64,000 bases of DNA from CBDCXE01 sp965223725 [NCBI: Nitrospinota bacterium] (GCA_965223725.1 CBDCXE010000005.1:372001-436000), one strand, 5' to 3'; numbered from the stretch's first letter, positions 53,512-62,728 are shown. Numbers and translations: made by a program. The notes: generated from the letters alone by a model not told the origin.

Positions 53512-54258
53512 ATGTCGGGACATTCCAAATGGTCCAGCATAAAGCACAAGAAAGCTGCGGTGGACGCCAAGCGGGGCAAAATATTCACCAAAGTGATCCG
53601 AGAAATCACAGTGGCGGCCAGGGCAGGGGGCAAGGACCCGGGGGCCAACCCAAGGTTGCGCACAGCGCTGGCGGCGGCCAAATCGGTCAACATGCCGTCC
53701 GACAATATCGACAGGGCGATCAAAAAAGGTATTGGCGAACTGCCTGGCACGACCTATGAGGAGGTTACCTATGAAGGTTATGGAATCAGTGGTGTGGCGG
53801 TTCTGCTGGAGGTGACGACGGATAACAAAAACCGGACGGTGGCGGAGATTCGATCCATATTCACCAAGGCGGGCGGATCGCTGGGGGAGAACGGATGTGT
53901 CAGCTGGATGTTCGACAAAGTCGGGCTGATCACCGTGTCGGCCGGAGAGATCGGCGAGGATGAGATGCTGGAGCTGGCTCTGGAATCGGGCGCGGATGAT
54001 ATGGAGCTGGTGGACAATGTTTACGAGATTAAAACAGCGCCCGATATGCTGGAGGCTGTCCGCTCTGCGCTGGAGGGTAAGGTGGCTATTGAGATGGCGG
54101 AGCTGACCATGATCCCGCAGAACAGCATTACACTTGAAGAAGACGACGCTAAGAAAATGCTGCGGCTGATGGATGCGCTGGACGATCATGACGATGTCCT
54201 GAAGGCTTACGCCAACTTCGATATCCCGGACCAGGTCATGGAAAAGCTGACCGGCTGA
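53512..54258 (+). CDS. YebC/PmpR-family protein
   Basis: A 248-residue protein with the invariant start [30 protein letters not shown] and the following [19 protein letters not shown] stretch. Members bind DNA as transcription regulators or aid translation of difficult peptide sequences; both roles have been reported for the family. The usual YebC-RuvC-RuvA gene order is kept here, which supports the call. ruvC starts 10 bases after it. Confidence 0.96.
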   Translation: MSGHSKWSSIKHKKAAVDAKRGKIFTKVIREITVAARAGGKDPGANPRLRTALAAAKSVNMPSDNIDRAIKKGIGELPGTTYEEVTYEGYGISGVAVLLEVTTDNKNRTVAEIRSIFTKAGGSLGENGCVSWMFDKVGLITVSAGEIGEDEMLELALESGADDMELVDNVYEIKTAPDMLEAVRSALEGKVAIEMAELTMIPQNSITLEEDDAKKMLRLMDALDDHDDVLKAYANFDIPDQVMEKLTG

Positions 54259-54268
54259 ACTGGCTGTC

Positions 54269-54760
54269 GTGAAAGTTATCGGAATAGACCCGGGGACACA
54301 GACCACAGGCTACGGTGTCGTGTCGATTGACAATAGCAAGCTGACATGCCACCAATGGGGTGTCATCAAGACGGATAAAGGCGCCAAAATACAAGTGCGC
54401 TTAAAGCAGATATTCGATGGTGTGAAAAATGTCATCGCCGAGCATAGACCCGATTGTATGGCGCTGGAAGAGACCTTTTTCGCCAAAAACGCGCAGAGCG
54501 CGCTGAAGCTTGGGTTGTCCCGCGGGGTGATCATGCTGGCGGCGGAGGAAGCCGGGATCGAAACATATGAATACTCGCCTTTGTTGATCAAACAATCAGT
54601 GACCGGGTATGGCAGGGCGGACAAAAAACAGGTGCGCGATATGGTGATGCATATCCTGGCGCTGACGAAAGAGCCGAAACCATACGACGCGTCGGATGCG
54701 CTGGCCATCGCCATCACACACACAGCCCATGCCGGGTTTATGCAAAGGGCCACCCAATGA
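54269..54760 (+). CDS. ruvC: Crossover junction endodeoxyribonuclease RuvC
   Basis: A 163-residue Holliday-junction resolvase. Acidic active-site residues are seen in GIDPGTQTTGYG (Asp near residue 7), ALEETFFAKNAQSALKLG (Glu) and YDASDALAIAITH (Asp). The start is GTG 54269, which gives the standard VKVIGIDPG N-terminus. It overlaps ruvA by four bases. RuvB, the branch-migration motor, is not encoded next; the opposite-strand flavoprotein gene follows ruvA. Confidence 0.96.
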   Translation: MKVIGIDPGTQTTGYGVVSIDNSKLTCHQWGVIKTDKGAKIQVRLKQIFDGVKNVIAEHRPDCMALEETFFAKNAQSALKLGLSRGVIMLAAEEAGIETYEYSPLLIKQSVTGYGRADKKQVRDMVMHILALTKEPKPYDASDALAIAITHTAHAGFMQRATQ

Positions 54761-55353
54761 TAGCCCGGCTGACCGGCAAGCTGATAGATAAAAGCCCGGC
54801 AGAGGCGATCATAGAAACCGGCGGTGTGGGTTACAGGGCGTTCATCACATTACAAACCTACTATGCCTTGCCAGACGATGGCGCCGATGCGTCGCTCCAT
54901 ATCCACACCCATGTGAAGGAAGACGCGATCCAGCTCTATGGCTTTATCACCAGTGGAGAGCAGGAGATATTCAACAAATTGATCGGGGTGAACAAGGTGG
55001 GCCCGAAGCTGGCCATTACCATCCTCTCCGGTATACCGTACGACGAGCTGGCCGAGGCCATCGGGGAGGGCAATGTTTTAAAACTCAGCTCTATCCCGGG
55101 GGTGGGGAAGAAAACAGCGGAGCGTCTGATACTGGAGCTTGCCGACAAGCTGGTGGGCCTGGTGGAATCAGCAGACACCGATGGCAGCGGCAAGCGCACG
55201 ACGCAGGTGGATGATAGCGCGGTGGAGGCGCTGATGTCGTTGGGGTACAAAAAACCGGAGGCGACCAAGGCGGTCATCGCGGCGCATACCGCCGATCCGG
55301 ACGGCGAGCTGGAGACAATTGTAAAAGAAGCCTTGCGCCAGCTGGCGGGCTGA
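54757..55353 (+). CDS. ruvA: Holliday junction DNA helicase subunit RuvA
   Basis: A 198-residue RuvA with the three normal domains: an N-terminal OB fold (MIARLTGKLIDKSPAEAIIETGGVGYRAFI), two helix-hairpin-helix units (FNKLIGVNKVGPKLAITILSG; LSSIPGVGKKTAERLILEL) and a C-terminal RuvB-binding helix bundle (DSAVEALMSLGYKKPEATKAVIAA). It works as a tetramer on four-way junctions. The ATGA overlap with ruvC indicates coupled translation. Confidence 0.96.
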   Translation: MIARLTGKLIDKSPAEAIIETGGVGYRAFITLQTYYALPDDGADASLHIHTHVKEDAIQLYGFITSGEQEIFNKLIGVNKVGPKLAITILSGIPYDELAEAIGEGNVLKLSSIPGVGKKTAERLILELADKLVGLVESADTDGSGKRTTQVDDSAVEALMSLGYKKPEATKAVIAAHTADPDGELETIVKEALRQLAG

Positions 55354-55356
55354 CGG

Positions 55357-57105
55357 CTATACTTTTTCCTGCTTTTCCACCGCCTGGCTGTAGCAGGAGA
55401 AGGTGATGGCGTCGGTCGGGCATACATGCCGGCAGAATGCGCAACGGATGCACAGATCACGATCGATTTCTATACCGGTCACCCCCTGTTCCTTCAGGCC
55501 GACCCCTTCGTTCATCCAGCGGTTGAACTGCAGCTCTGTCAGCGGTGTTATCGACAGGCAGTTCTGCGGGCAGATATCGACACAGTTGGCGCACATGATG
55601 CACACCTCTGGAATATAGGTCCAGAGATAGCGACACTGGAAACAGCGGTTCGCCTCGTTGATGGCCGCCTCCTTGGTCACGCCCAGCTCCACCTCCTCAA
55701 AGGTGTTCACCCGCTTGGCATCCTCCAGCATATCGTCATGACATCGCTTGATCTCGTCATAGAATAATGTTTTGTCCTGCGGCTCCGAATAGTCGTGCAG
55801 TTCAAAACCTTGGCGCATGGTGATGGCCTTGTCGGCAGGCGTACCGCGCAGATAGCTGTCTATCGCCACCGCCGCCTGATGCCCTTCGGCGATGACCTTG
55901 ATGGCGTGGGTTGTGCCGACCGGATAGTCGCCACAGGCGAACACGTCCGGCGCCGAGGTGGTCCACTTCTCCATATCGACATCGATGTTGCCCCATTTGT
56001 TCCGGGCGAGGTCGTCCACGCCGTTCAGGCATTCGTTGTTGGGGACTTGGGAGACGGCGGGGACCACGATATCGCAATCCATGACAAACTCCGAGCCCTC
56101 GATAGGTACAGGCCGACGCCGGCCGCTGGCGTCCGGTTCGCCCAGCTCGTTTTGTATCAGCTTTATGCCGGAGACCCTGGAGCCGTCCTCCGCAAGGATC
56201 TCCAACGGAGCCTGCAGATAATGAAACTTTACATCCTCCGCTTCTGCGTCGATGATCTCCTGCTCGATGACCGGTATCTCCGCCCGGGTGCGGCGGTATA
56301 CGATGTTGACCTCCTTCGCGCCCAGCCGGATGGCGGAGCGGGAAACATCCATGGCGGTGAACCCACCGCCGATGACGACGACGGTTTTACCCTCCAGCTC
56401 CGGCGGCTCGTTCTTGTTGACCTGGATCATGAACGGCGCGCCATGGATCACGCCATCGAAACGTTCGCCCGGTATCTCCAGCAGGGCAGGGTCCCATGCC
56501 CCAGCCGCCATCAGCACCGCCTTGTTCTCGCTGCGCAGGTCATCAAGCATGATATCCTTGCCGATGCGGGTGTTGTATTTGATCTCCACCCCGGCGCTGG
56601 TGATAAACTCCACCTCGCGGTCGATCACTTCCCTGGGCAGGCGATAGGCCGGGATGCCATAGCGCAGCATGCCGCCGGGGTGCGCCTCCGCTTCGTAAAC
56701 CGTCACCCGATAGCCAAGGCGCGCCAGGTCATAAGCGGCGGTCAGCCCAGCAGGGCCGGCGCCCACCACGGCGACCTTTTCCAGGTTATGTTCTATATCC
56801 AGCGGCTTCGGTGTGATCCTGTCGGTGGAGTAGTCTGTGGCCGCCCTTTTCAATGTACGGATCGAGACCGACTTGTCGAGCATCTGCCGGTTGCATCCAT
56901 CCTCGCACGGGTGCTGGCATACACGCCCGCATACAGAGGGGAACGGGTTCGTCTCCCTTATCAGCGCGTGGGACTCCGCCCATTTGCCTTCAGCGATAAG
57001 GTGAATGTATTTTTCGACATCGGTATGAACAGGGCAGTATACCTGACAAGGAATTTCCTTGTAAGTCTTCAAATCGTAAAGAAAGTCGTATCTCCTATCG
57101 GCCAT
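55357..57105 (-). CDS. GltD/DsrL-like FAD and Fe-S oxidoreductase
   Basis: A 582-residue flavoprotein with four parts. An N-terminal Cys-rich domain (CQVYC, then CGRVCQHPCEDGCNRQ) binds [4Fe-4S] clusters as in the glutamate synthase small subunit. A FAD-binding GAGPAGLTAAYDL is followed by an NAD(P)-binding GGGFTAMDVSRSA. Near the C-terminus there is a two-cluster ferredoxin domain (CIMCANCVDICPQNC; CIRCAFCRHVCP). This layout occurs in GltD-type electron-transfer proteins and in DsrL, an NAD(P)H-linked partner of dissimilatory sulfite reductase. It follows the cytochrome bc genes on the same strand with a 42-base gap, so it may feed or drain electrons there. Calling it DsrL is inference. Confidence 0.85.
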   Translation of the reverse strand: MADRRYDFLYDLKTYKEIPCQVYCPVHTDVEKYIHLIAEGKWAESHALIRETNPFPSVCGRVCQHPCEDGCNRQMLDKSVSIRTLKRAATDYSTDRITPKPLDIEHNLEKVAVVGAGPAGLTAAYDLARLGYRVTVYEAEAHPGGMLRYGIPAYRLPREVIDREVEFITSAGVEIKYNTRIGKDIMLDDLRSENKAVLMAAGAWDPALLEIPGERFDGVIHGAPFMIQVNKNEPPELEGKTVVVIGGGFTAMDVSRSAIRLGAKEVNIVYRRTRAEIPVIEQEIIDAEAEDVKFHYLQAPLEILAEDGSRVSGIKLIQNELGEPDASGRRRPVPIEGSEFVMDCDIVVPAVSQVPNNECLNGVDDLARNKWGNIDVDMEKWTTSAPDVFACGDYPVGTTHAIKVIAEGHQAAVAIDSYLRGTPADKAITMRQGFELHDYSEPQDKTLFYDEIKRCHDDMLEDAKRVNTFEEVELGVTKEAAINEANRCFQCRYLWTYIPEVCIMCANCVDICPQNCLSITPLTELQFNRWMNEGVGLKEQGVTGIEIDRDLCIRCAFCRHVCPTDAITFSCYSQAVEKQEKV

Positions 57106-57147
57106 TTATCTCTCCGATAATGTCCTATACATTTTCTGTTTTTACCA

Positions 57148-58437
57148 TTACTGAAGACTCATAAGAAAAGTCACAAGCTCGTCCATCTGTTCTTCAGAAA
57201 GGTTAAACTGTGGCATAAATGATCTTTGTGACAATGATCTTGGATCCTTGAAATGGCGAATCATCCACTCCTTCGATCTGCGCTTACCAACGTTAGAAAG
57301 GTCGGGGGCTAGCTTGCCGCCTTTACCACCGATTGAATGGCATATCCAGCAGTTATACCTTAAAAAAAGTTTTTCACCTGCGGATAGCTCTTCAAACTCT
57401 TCTGCAGTATACATCCCGGCCATTTGTGACTGGAGGGAGCCTAGCTTAGCTCTTCTTTCCTTATCTTCCGGGCGATAGCGATACTTGACCGGTATACTGC
57501 TTTCTTTCATGGAATAGACCCATGTGGTAAGTTTGTGCGCCATCTCTTCATCCATTTCAAAGTTTGGCATTATAGTCTCCTCAATGCCCAGCTCCGGATC
57601 ATCCGGCGTAATCTTTTGTGGATTCAGAAAGTGTTGAAGCGTCCAGTTATATTTGGTTTTTTCCCCTTCCACATGCGCCATATTGTGTTGACCCTCGAAA
57701 TCATGCTCTGTAGTGGCGCCGAATGTCCCCAGGTCTGGCGCCAACACTTCGCCCACCCCATATATGGCGTGGCATGAGATACATTCGATCTCGAAATCAT
57801 TTTCGCCCGCAGCAAAATCCCTGGCGTCCATGATCATATCAGCGCCTTCCAGGACGTCGTAGCGCCCTGGCTGAGCCAGCTCTTCATGGCATTGCGGGCA
57901 GGAGGCCTGCACCAGCGATTGGGCGCCGGTCGGATACATAGGCTTCTCCCAATGCATAATATGTTTGGCGTGCGCCAGTTTTGCGTCTGTGGCCCTGCCC
58001 TGGCCCTGGTGACACAGGGTGCAGCCGATCACATTGAAATCATGCGCTATACTTCCATCCTCCAGCAAATGTGCGGCTGGGTGATAGCTGTATGGTTGTG
58101 GAGCGCCTTCCATCCGGGAGTCGTCCACACCCATATGACACGATGTGCATCGATCTGCTATACCAAGCTCCTGGTTCCATATTTGCCTGATTTTTATCGG
58201 CAGTTTTTGAATCTCATTTCTTTTTTTCGGGTTCGGCTCGCGCTCTGATAACAATTTGATATATTCACGCTGGTAATCTTTCCAGCCTGGTGTCATATCA
58301 TCGTATGCGGTGATAAAAAACAGCAGAACGGTGGATACAGCAAACAACGCGTATAATATCGCCTGATCCCTGGTCCACAGCAGAAGAACGCCGACCAGGT
58401 TGACGATAAGTATAATTATTATAAAAGTATTCAGCAT
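57148..58437 (-). CDS. Membrane-anchored pentahaem cytochrome c of the bc-type complex
   Basis: A 429-residue protein with two N-terminal transmembrane helices and five haem sites: CTSCH, CTLCH, CPQCH, CISCH and CWICH. The first three lie in a ~100-residue segment with HxxxxH-rich linkers, the fourth near residue 215, and the last in a C-terminal mono-haem domain typical of cytochrome c (YNCWICHSIGGKGG with a distal Met near the end). It is immediately after the split cytochrome b genes, so it is most likely the electron-accepting cytochrome of this complex in place of a monohaem cytochrome c1 or f. Confidence 0.9.
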   Translation of the reverse strand: MLNTFIIIILIVNLVGVLLLWTRDQAILYALFAVSTVLLFFITAYDDMTPGWKDYQREYIKLLSEREPNPKKRNEIQKLPIKIRQIWNQELGIADRCTSCHMGVDDSRMEGAPQPYSYHPAAHLLEDGSIAHDFNVIGCTLCHQGQGRATDAKLAHAKHIMHWEKPMYPTGAQSLVQASCPQCHEELAQPGRYDVLEGADMIMDARDFAAGENDFEIECISCHAIYGVGEVLAPDLGTFGATTEHDFEGQHNMAHVEGEKTKYNWTLQHFLNPQKITPDDPELGIEETIMPNFEMDEEMAHKLTTWVYSMKESSIPVKYRYRPEDKERRAKLGSLQSQMAGMYTAEEFEELSAGEKLFLRYNCWICHSIGGKGGKLAPDLSNVGKRRSKEWMIRHFKDPRSLSQRSFMPQFNLSEEQMDELVTFLMSLQ

Positions 58438-58451
58438 GCCGGCGCCCCGTT

Positions 58452-59258
58452 TTATATATTGAAATATGGAGTGGTGATAGCGTATTTGTAACCAAATATG
58501 AGCCGAAGCAAAATCTTGGCCACCACAGCGAATGTGAAAATCACATGGATTTGCACGATCAGGTAACGGATCATGCCAAGACTATTTATATAATCTTTGG
58601 AGATTTTTGCGATTTTTAAATTGCCCATCCGAGCCAGCAGAAGGGGGAAAATAAGTCCGCCAATGAAAATAATCCCCAGAAAGATAAGGCCAATCCAGTT
58701 TGGCAAGTTTATCAAGGTCGCCTCTGTGACTTTTAGAGGCACATCAGGATAGGTCCATGTATGGCCGCCAATGGGATAATCTATGTAGGGCCAGTAAAAT
58801 TCCCAGCTCGGCCCCCTGAACCATTGCCCCACAACGATAAGCGCAAACCAGAGGAACATGCCAAAGGTGAAAAATGTCACGGCGAACTTGCGGCCCTCCC
58901 AGCCATAATATCCTTGGCGTCGTGGTGACACATCCACATAAGGTATCAGCATAAGGCCCAGCACTATCTGCCCGGGCAGAAGGACACCGGCGATCCATGG
59001 GTCGAAATATACAAGCAACTCCTGCAAGCCTATGAAGTACCATGGAGCTTTCGCAGGGTTCGGTGTTTTGGCCCAGGCGGCTTCTTCTTCCAGCGGGGCG
59101 TCGAACAGAAACGACACACCCCAGGTTATGATCAGCATAAATATAATCGATAAAAAGATTATCCAAAGCAGATTGGGCCATGATGGGACTCTGGGATAAT
59201 CTGGTTTATTTGCCAGCGAGTAACCAGCCTTGTATTCATTCAGATCAGATTCAGCCAC
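58452..59258 (-). CDS. Cytochrome b, C-terminal part (subunit IV-like)
   Basis: A 268-residue protein with about four transmembrane helices that corresponds to the C-terminal half of cytochrome b. The Qo-site motif PEWY is represented by APWYFIGLQELL, after a periplasmic segment NPAKAPW. It carries no haem-ligand His pair of its own. The separate cytochrome b parts are as in b6f complexes and in Gram-positive and many environmental bc complexes. It lies 44 bases downstream of the N-terminal part. Confidence 0.9.
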   Translation of the reverse strand: MAESDLNEYKAGYSLANKPDYPRVPSWPNLLWIIFLSIIFMLIITWGVSFLFDAPLEEEAAWAKTPNPAKAPWYFIGLQELLVYFDPWIAGVLLPGQIVLGLMLIPYVDVSPRRQGYYGWEGRKFAVTFFTFGMFLWFALIVVGQWFRGPSWEFYWPYIDYPIGGHTWTYPDVPLKVTEATLINLPNWIGLIFLGIIFIGGLIFPLLLARMGNLKIAKISKDYINSLGMIRYLIVQIHVIFTFAVVAKILLRLIFGYKYAITTPYFNI

Positions 59259-59302
59259 GAAATTTTATCCTGTCAAATAGTTAAATAAAAACGTCCTATG
59301 GT

Positions 59303-60097
59303 TTACAGCGGACCGGAAAATCCATCCTTTCTGATTCTGTAAAAATGGAAAATCATCAACACAGTCGCTATCAAAGGAAGCCCAACACAATGCCAGACAT
59401 AGGCCCTGATAAGGGCGTTTGGCCCGACCCTGGTGCCACCCAGTATGGCGAATCTTATGTCATTATCGACCTTGATACCCAACAGCTCGGAAAATGGCCC
59501 TTCATAACCAACAAACGGCGTGGCGGAGGCCATATTCGTTCCCACGGTAACTGCCCAAAAGCCCAGTTGGTCCCACGGCAGCAGGTATCCGGTGAATGAA
59601 AGCAGCAATGTCAGCTTAAGCAGCAGAACGCCCACAACCCAATTGAATTGGCGCGGCGGCTTGTATGATCCGGTATAAAAAACCCGCGCCATATGTAAAA
59701 TAACCGCCAGAACCATCGCATGGGCGCCCCACCGGTGCATATTCCGCAGGATGCGGCCATAGGGCACCATAAAAAACAGATCCTTCATATCGTTATAGGC
59801 CCTATGCTCTTCTGGAATGTAATAAAACATCAGAAGGACACCGGTTAGTGTGAGTATAAGAAACAGGAACAGGGCGACACCACCCATGCACCAGTTGTAA
59901 GAGAGGCGCAGGCCATGTATACCCACTTTGGTCGGAAAGATATGCATTAAAAAGCCGGATCGCATCACAGACATTGTTTTCAGTTTTGTGTTTGGGATGC
60001 CTGTTCTGAAAACAGATCTGAAAATAAAATTGTCAGTAATCAGCTTCCACAGTTTCGCAAAAAAGCCAGAATTACCCTCTGGCGGAGTAGCCATCAT
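59303..60097 (-). CDS. Cytochrome b, N-terminal part (cytochrome b6-like)
   Basis: A 264-residue four-helix cytochrome b. Haem-ligating His are in [22 protein letters not shown] and in the last helices (YVWHCVGLP and [16 protein letters not shown]). The cytoplasmic N-terminus has [18 protein letters not shown]; the Cys there matches the position used for covalent haem c-type attachment in b6f-like cytochromes, though this is not proven. It accepts electrons from quinol together with the Rieske protein encoded upstream. Confidence 0.92.
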   Translation of the reverse strand: MMATPPEGNSGFFAKLWKLITDNFIFRSVFRTGIPNTKLKTMSVMRSGFLMHIFPTKVGIHGLRLSYNWCMGGVALFLFLILTLTGVLLMFYYIPEEHRAYNDMKDLFFMVPYGRILRNMHRWGAHAMVLAVILHMARVFYTGSYKPPRQFNWVVGVLLLKLTLLLSFTGYLLPWDQLGFWAVTVGTNMASATPFVGYEGPFSELLGIKVDNDIRFAILGGTRVGPNALIRAYVWHCVGLPLIATVLMIFHFYRIRKDGFSGPL

Positions 60098-60125
60098 ATA
60101 CCGTCCTCTTCTGTTCGCTTGCTAG

Positions 60126-60716
60126 TTAAGCTTCAAGTTTTAGGAAATATGGTTCGCTATTTATTATCTCCAGTTCCTCAGGGGTCCACTGGGGAACACT
60201 GGTCAATTTCATAAACTGTAACGACGGCCTCTTCATGCCGAGAAGCCCTGTGGTGACTATCATCGATCCATCCGGAGCAAGCCGGATCATTGCCCGGAAA
60301 AACGGCAACGGCGCAGGGCCAGCGACCACTTCACCCTTCAGATTATAGTTGGAGCCATGACAAGGGCATTTAAACCTGCGCTCGCCCGGGAACCAGTTTG
60401 GTGTGCACCCCAGGTGTGTGCATACGGCAACCATGGCGTAGATCCCTTCAGAATTCCGCACTATCCAGACCCGTTGCGATTTTTTAAACCGTTCATCAAC
60501 CACAGCGTCCGACGGGTCGTCCGGAGCGACATAATCTTCCGGTTTCCCGGCGTTAAACGTGGTTTGCGGCTCATACAGCACACCGGGATAGAAAAATTTG
60601 GCGAAGCTCGCGCTTGATCCGGCGCAAAGCATACCGAGGGATGACCATCCGCTGATCATAAAAAACTTGCGTCTGGAAGGAACTTCGACGGAGTTAACTG
60701 AAGATGTATCACTCAT
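60126..60716 (-). CDS. Rieske [2Fe-2S] protein
   Basis: A 196-residue protein with an N-terminal Tat-like signal-anchor ([19 protein letters not shown]) and a Rieske domain. The cluster ligands are the CTHLGC and CPCHGS motifs. The C-terminal extension of ~60 residues after the second motif is longer than in minimal Rieske proteins. It is the first gene of the bc-type operon, which is read Rieske, cytochrome b (two parts), cytochrome c, GltD/DsrL-like protein. A sigma70-like promoter lies about 75 bases upstream. Confidence 0.95.
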   Translation of the reverse strand: MSDTSSVNSVEVPSRRKFFMISGWSSLGMLCAGSSASFAKFFYPGVLYEPQTTFNAGKPEDYVAPDDPSDAVVDERFKKSQRVWIVRNSEGIYAMVAVCTHLGCTPNWFPGERRFKCPCHGSNYNLKGEVVAGPAPLPFFRAMIRLAPDGSMIVTTGLLGMKRPSLQFMKLTSVPQWTPEELEIINSEPYFLKLEA

Positions 60717-60789
60717 TTAATAATCCCTTATGCACAATGATAATTGAACAAATCAGATTTAAATTAAACATTATGTCAACACAATAGCA

Positions 60790-60817
60790 ATGATACATAA
60801 AACGAACCCGATGTCAA
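60790..60817 (-). promoter_or_regulatory. Sigma70-like promoter for the bc-complex operon
   Basis: On the minus strand TTGACA (60817-60812) and TATCAT (60795-60790) are separated by 16 bases. The -35 word lies in TGTTGACAT, which is repeated exactly at 60781-60773, 38 bases downstream. The repeat may be an activator or repressor site, or a second -35 box. Confidence 0.5.
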
Positions 60818-60920
60818 CATGTGATACGTCAGATAGTATTACAAAATAATCTATGAACACAAATTCATTTATCAGTTTTTTTGGAATTGACAGAAGGTGG
60901 ATCTAGGGCAGGGGGTGGGA

Positions 60921-61568
60921 TTATCCTTGCTGGATCAGGTCTTCGATTTCCTCTTTGAAGCTGTCCATACCTTTTTTTTCGATTAATTTACCCAGCCGAG
61001 AGCTTCGTTTACCATTGATGGAGCAGTATTTAATAATGGCGCCGATAATCTCTAAAACAGATTGACGGTCCGGCGCGATGGTTAGTTGTCCAGCCACCCG
61101 CGGGTTCATGCCGCCCGATCCGCCCACTCTGATTTCATACCCCTCCGGGTGGGCGATAATTCCGATGTCCTTGGTCGCCGGTTCGCTGCACGATCGCTGG
61201 CAGCCAGCCACACCGATGGTAATCTTCATCTCTATATCGGTGTTTTTGAACAACCGGTCGATCTCCATAGCCAGCGGCAGAACCGGCTGCTGGAACCTGC
61301 CGCAAAAGGTTTCTGCAGAGCACATCTTCACCGGGCGCACACCGCCGAACCGAAAATCGTTCCGTTGATAACCGACCTTTTTGCTTATCTCACCAGCTTC
61401 CTTCGCATGGGCGCCATCATCCCAGACAAAGATTATCTCGCCGCCCAGCTTGATATTTTTGGCCCCTTCCGCTTCCATGGTCTCCACCAGGGTTTTCATC
61501 TCATCGATCGACATCACACCCGCGGTTATGAACGGTGAAAACACAAAGCGTCGTTTTGGCGTGGTCAA
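60921..61568 (-). CDS. Small siroheme/[4Fe-4S] sulfite-nitrite reductase-like protein
   Basis: A protein of about 215 residues that represents one siroheme-reductase unit rather than a full enzyme. The cluster ligands are visible as CSAETFC (Cys-x5-Cys, near residue 85) and GVAGCQRSCSEP (Cys-x3-Cys), which bridge a [4Fe-4S] cluster and siroheme in sulfite and nitrite reductases. A ferredoxin-fold half precedes them. The start is TTG 61568, overlapping the upstream stop as TTGA with GGAG seven bases upstream; a longer frame to 61625 exists but has no such support. Activity might be sulfite reduction or siroheme-linked electron transfer. Confidence 0.82.
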   Translation of the reverse strand: MTTPKRRFVFSPFITAGVMSIDEMKTLVETMEAEGAKNIKLGGEIIFVWDDGAHAKEAGEISKKVGYQRNDFRFGGVRPVKMCSAETFCGRFQQPVLPLAMEIDRLFKNTDIEMKITIGVAGCQRSCSEPATKDIGIIAHPEGYEIRVGGSGGMNPRVAGQLTIAPDRQSVLEIIGAIIKYCSINGKRSSRLGKLIEKKGMDSFKEEIEDLIQQG

Positions 61569-62020
61569 AACTTTTCTCCTTTCCCCTCTCTCAGATGGCT
61601 GCCGATGGGGCGGATACGCGTCCAAATGTTCCAGCTGAACAGCACACCCGCCATCAATTGCATTATCGCCCCGACAGCCATGACAACCTGCGCAATTGTC
61701 GAGCCGCCGAAATAGAGCGTGATCTCACCACCAGCCCTGATAATAGTGCCAATGGTGATCATCCAGTAGTTGATCTCGGTCAACGATGGGCTGTATCGAA
61801 AATCATCCTTGGCCGGCCTGGGGAACATCCAGTACGCCACGCCCATGATCAGGGTGATTATGAAACCGAACAGGATCAGATGTGAGTGCGCCGATATCAA
61901 TATCCCGACAGGGCGGTCGGAGCCGTTGAACTGCAAAAACAGAATCCACGTCCCAAGGGCAAGCCCCGCCAGAAAGAAGAACAGCGATGTTTTAATATAG
62001 CGTCTGACAATTGTAAACAT
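61565..62020 (-). CDS. Small haem-copper-oxidase-subunit-I-like membrane protein
   Basis: A 151-residue inner-membrane protein with four transmembrane helices. The motif SAHSHLILFGFIITLIMGVAYWMFPRP resembles a helix of NorB/cbb3 oxidase subunit I (the H-x2-H segment and the following aromatic WMFPRP), but the copper and haem ligand set of a full oxidase is absent. Proteins of this size occur as stand-alone members of the family and may bind haem b. The overlap with the siroheme gene indicates co-translation. Confidence 0.75.
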   Translation of the reverse strand: MFTIVRRYIKTSLFFFLAGLALGTWILFLQFNGSDRPVGILISAHSHLILFGFIITLIMGVAYWMFPRPAKDDFRYSPSLTEINYWMITIGTIIRAGGEITLYFGGSTIAQVVMAVGAIMQLMAGVLFSWNIWTRIRPIGSHLREGKGEKF

Positions 62021-62086
62021 TGTGCTGGTTACTATATGTCACAGCACGCATGCCGGTCAAACATGCATGGGCCGCCAGTTATATTT

Positions 62087-62728
62087 TCACCCGATCGATA
62101 TTTCCGCGGAACAGCGGCCCGCGCCGTCGGCGATGGTCTCTTTCACCTCCAGGGTCGCGTTACTGTTCAGGCCGGATACGAAACCTTTGAGCCAGGCGTT
62201 ATGCACGGCGCACATTTTGCTCGGCGAGCAGGCGGTATACTCCCAGTTCGGTATATGGTTGCAGGCTGTATGGTTGTAGGCGAACCGCTTATTATCGATC
62301 GGCTGCACCTCGGCGCCAGGGTCGCACGGCATGCCCTCCAGCACATAGTCATTCACATATTTATACAATGCTTCGGCATCATCCACCGCTTCGCCCGACT
62401 GCGACAGGGCCTGCTCCGCCGACGCTTTGCCATGCGCCTCAACGGTCTGTAAAACCTTATCGAAATCGCTGGCAGTTTCCACTATTCCGGCCTCAAATAC
62501 TTCCACCTTGGATATCAGCCCATATAAAAACTGATGTATCGAATTATCTCCCACCAGTTGAGCCAGGTCGGCGCCTTCCAGCTTCTGACCATAATCCGCT
62601 ATTTTTTGATCGACAGCTTCTTTTTGACCGTTGTCGGAGAGCATAGACGCGATAGCAAACGCCCTGCCTTCCATGTGTACTATTTTATTAAACAACCAGT
62701 GATGTATTGGTCCTAAAAATGCGCTCAC
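62087..62728 (-). CDS. Cys-rich protein of unknown function beside redox genes
   Basis: A 213-residue soluble protein with no signal. It begins SAFLGPIHHWLFNKIVHMEGRA, a recurrent N-terminus in uncharacterised proteins of deltaproteobacteria and clostridia. The C-terminal third holds the spaced Cys and His of NHTACNHIPNWEYTACSPSKMCAVHNAWLKGF and the final GRCSAEI. The pattern suggests binding of a metal, haem or Fe-S centre. It stands between the membrane protein and the CCG-domain gene in the same orientation. I do not recognise its function. Confidence 0.6.
   Translation of the reverse strand: MSAFLGPIHHWLFNKIVHMEGRAFAIASMLSDNGQKEAVDQKIADYGQKLEGADLAQLVGDNSIHQFLYGLISKVEVFEAGIVETASDFDKVLQTVEAHGKASAEQALSQSGEAVDDAEALYKYVNDYVLEGMPCDPGAEVQPIDNKRFAYNHTACNHIPNWEYTACSPSKMCAVHNAWLKGFVSGLNSNATLEVKETIADGAGRCSAEISIG

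Noticed and set aside
55795-57120. A 441-residue plus-strand open frame
   Set aside because: Antisense to the GltD/DsrL-like gene. It arises from GC-rich codon bias; no family resemblance, and the other strand carries FAD and Fe-S motifs.
61569-61625. Longer N-terminus of the siroheme protein up to 61625
   Set aside because: The extra residues lie inside the upstream gene without a ribosome site, while TTG 61568 has GGAG and a TTGA overlap.
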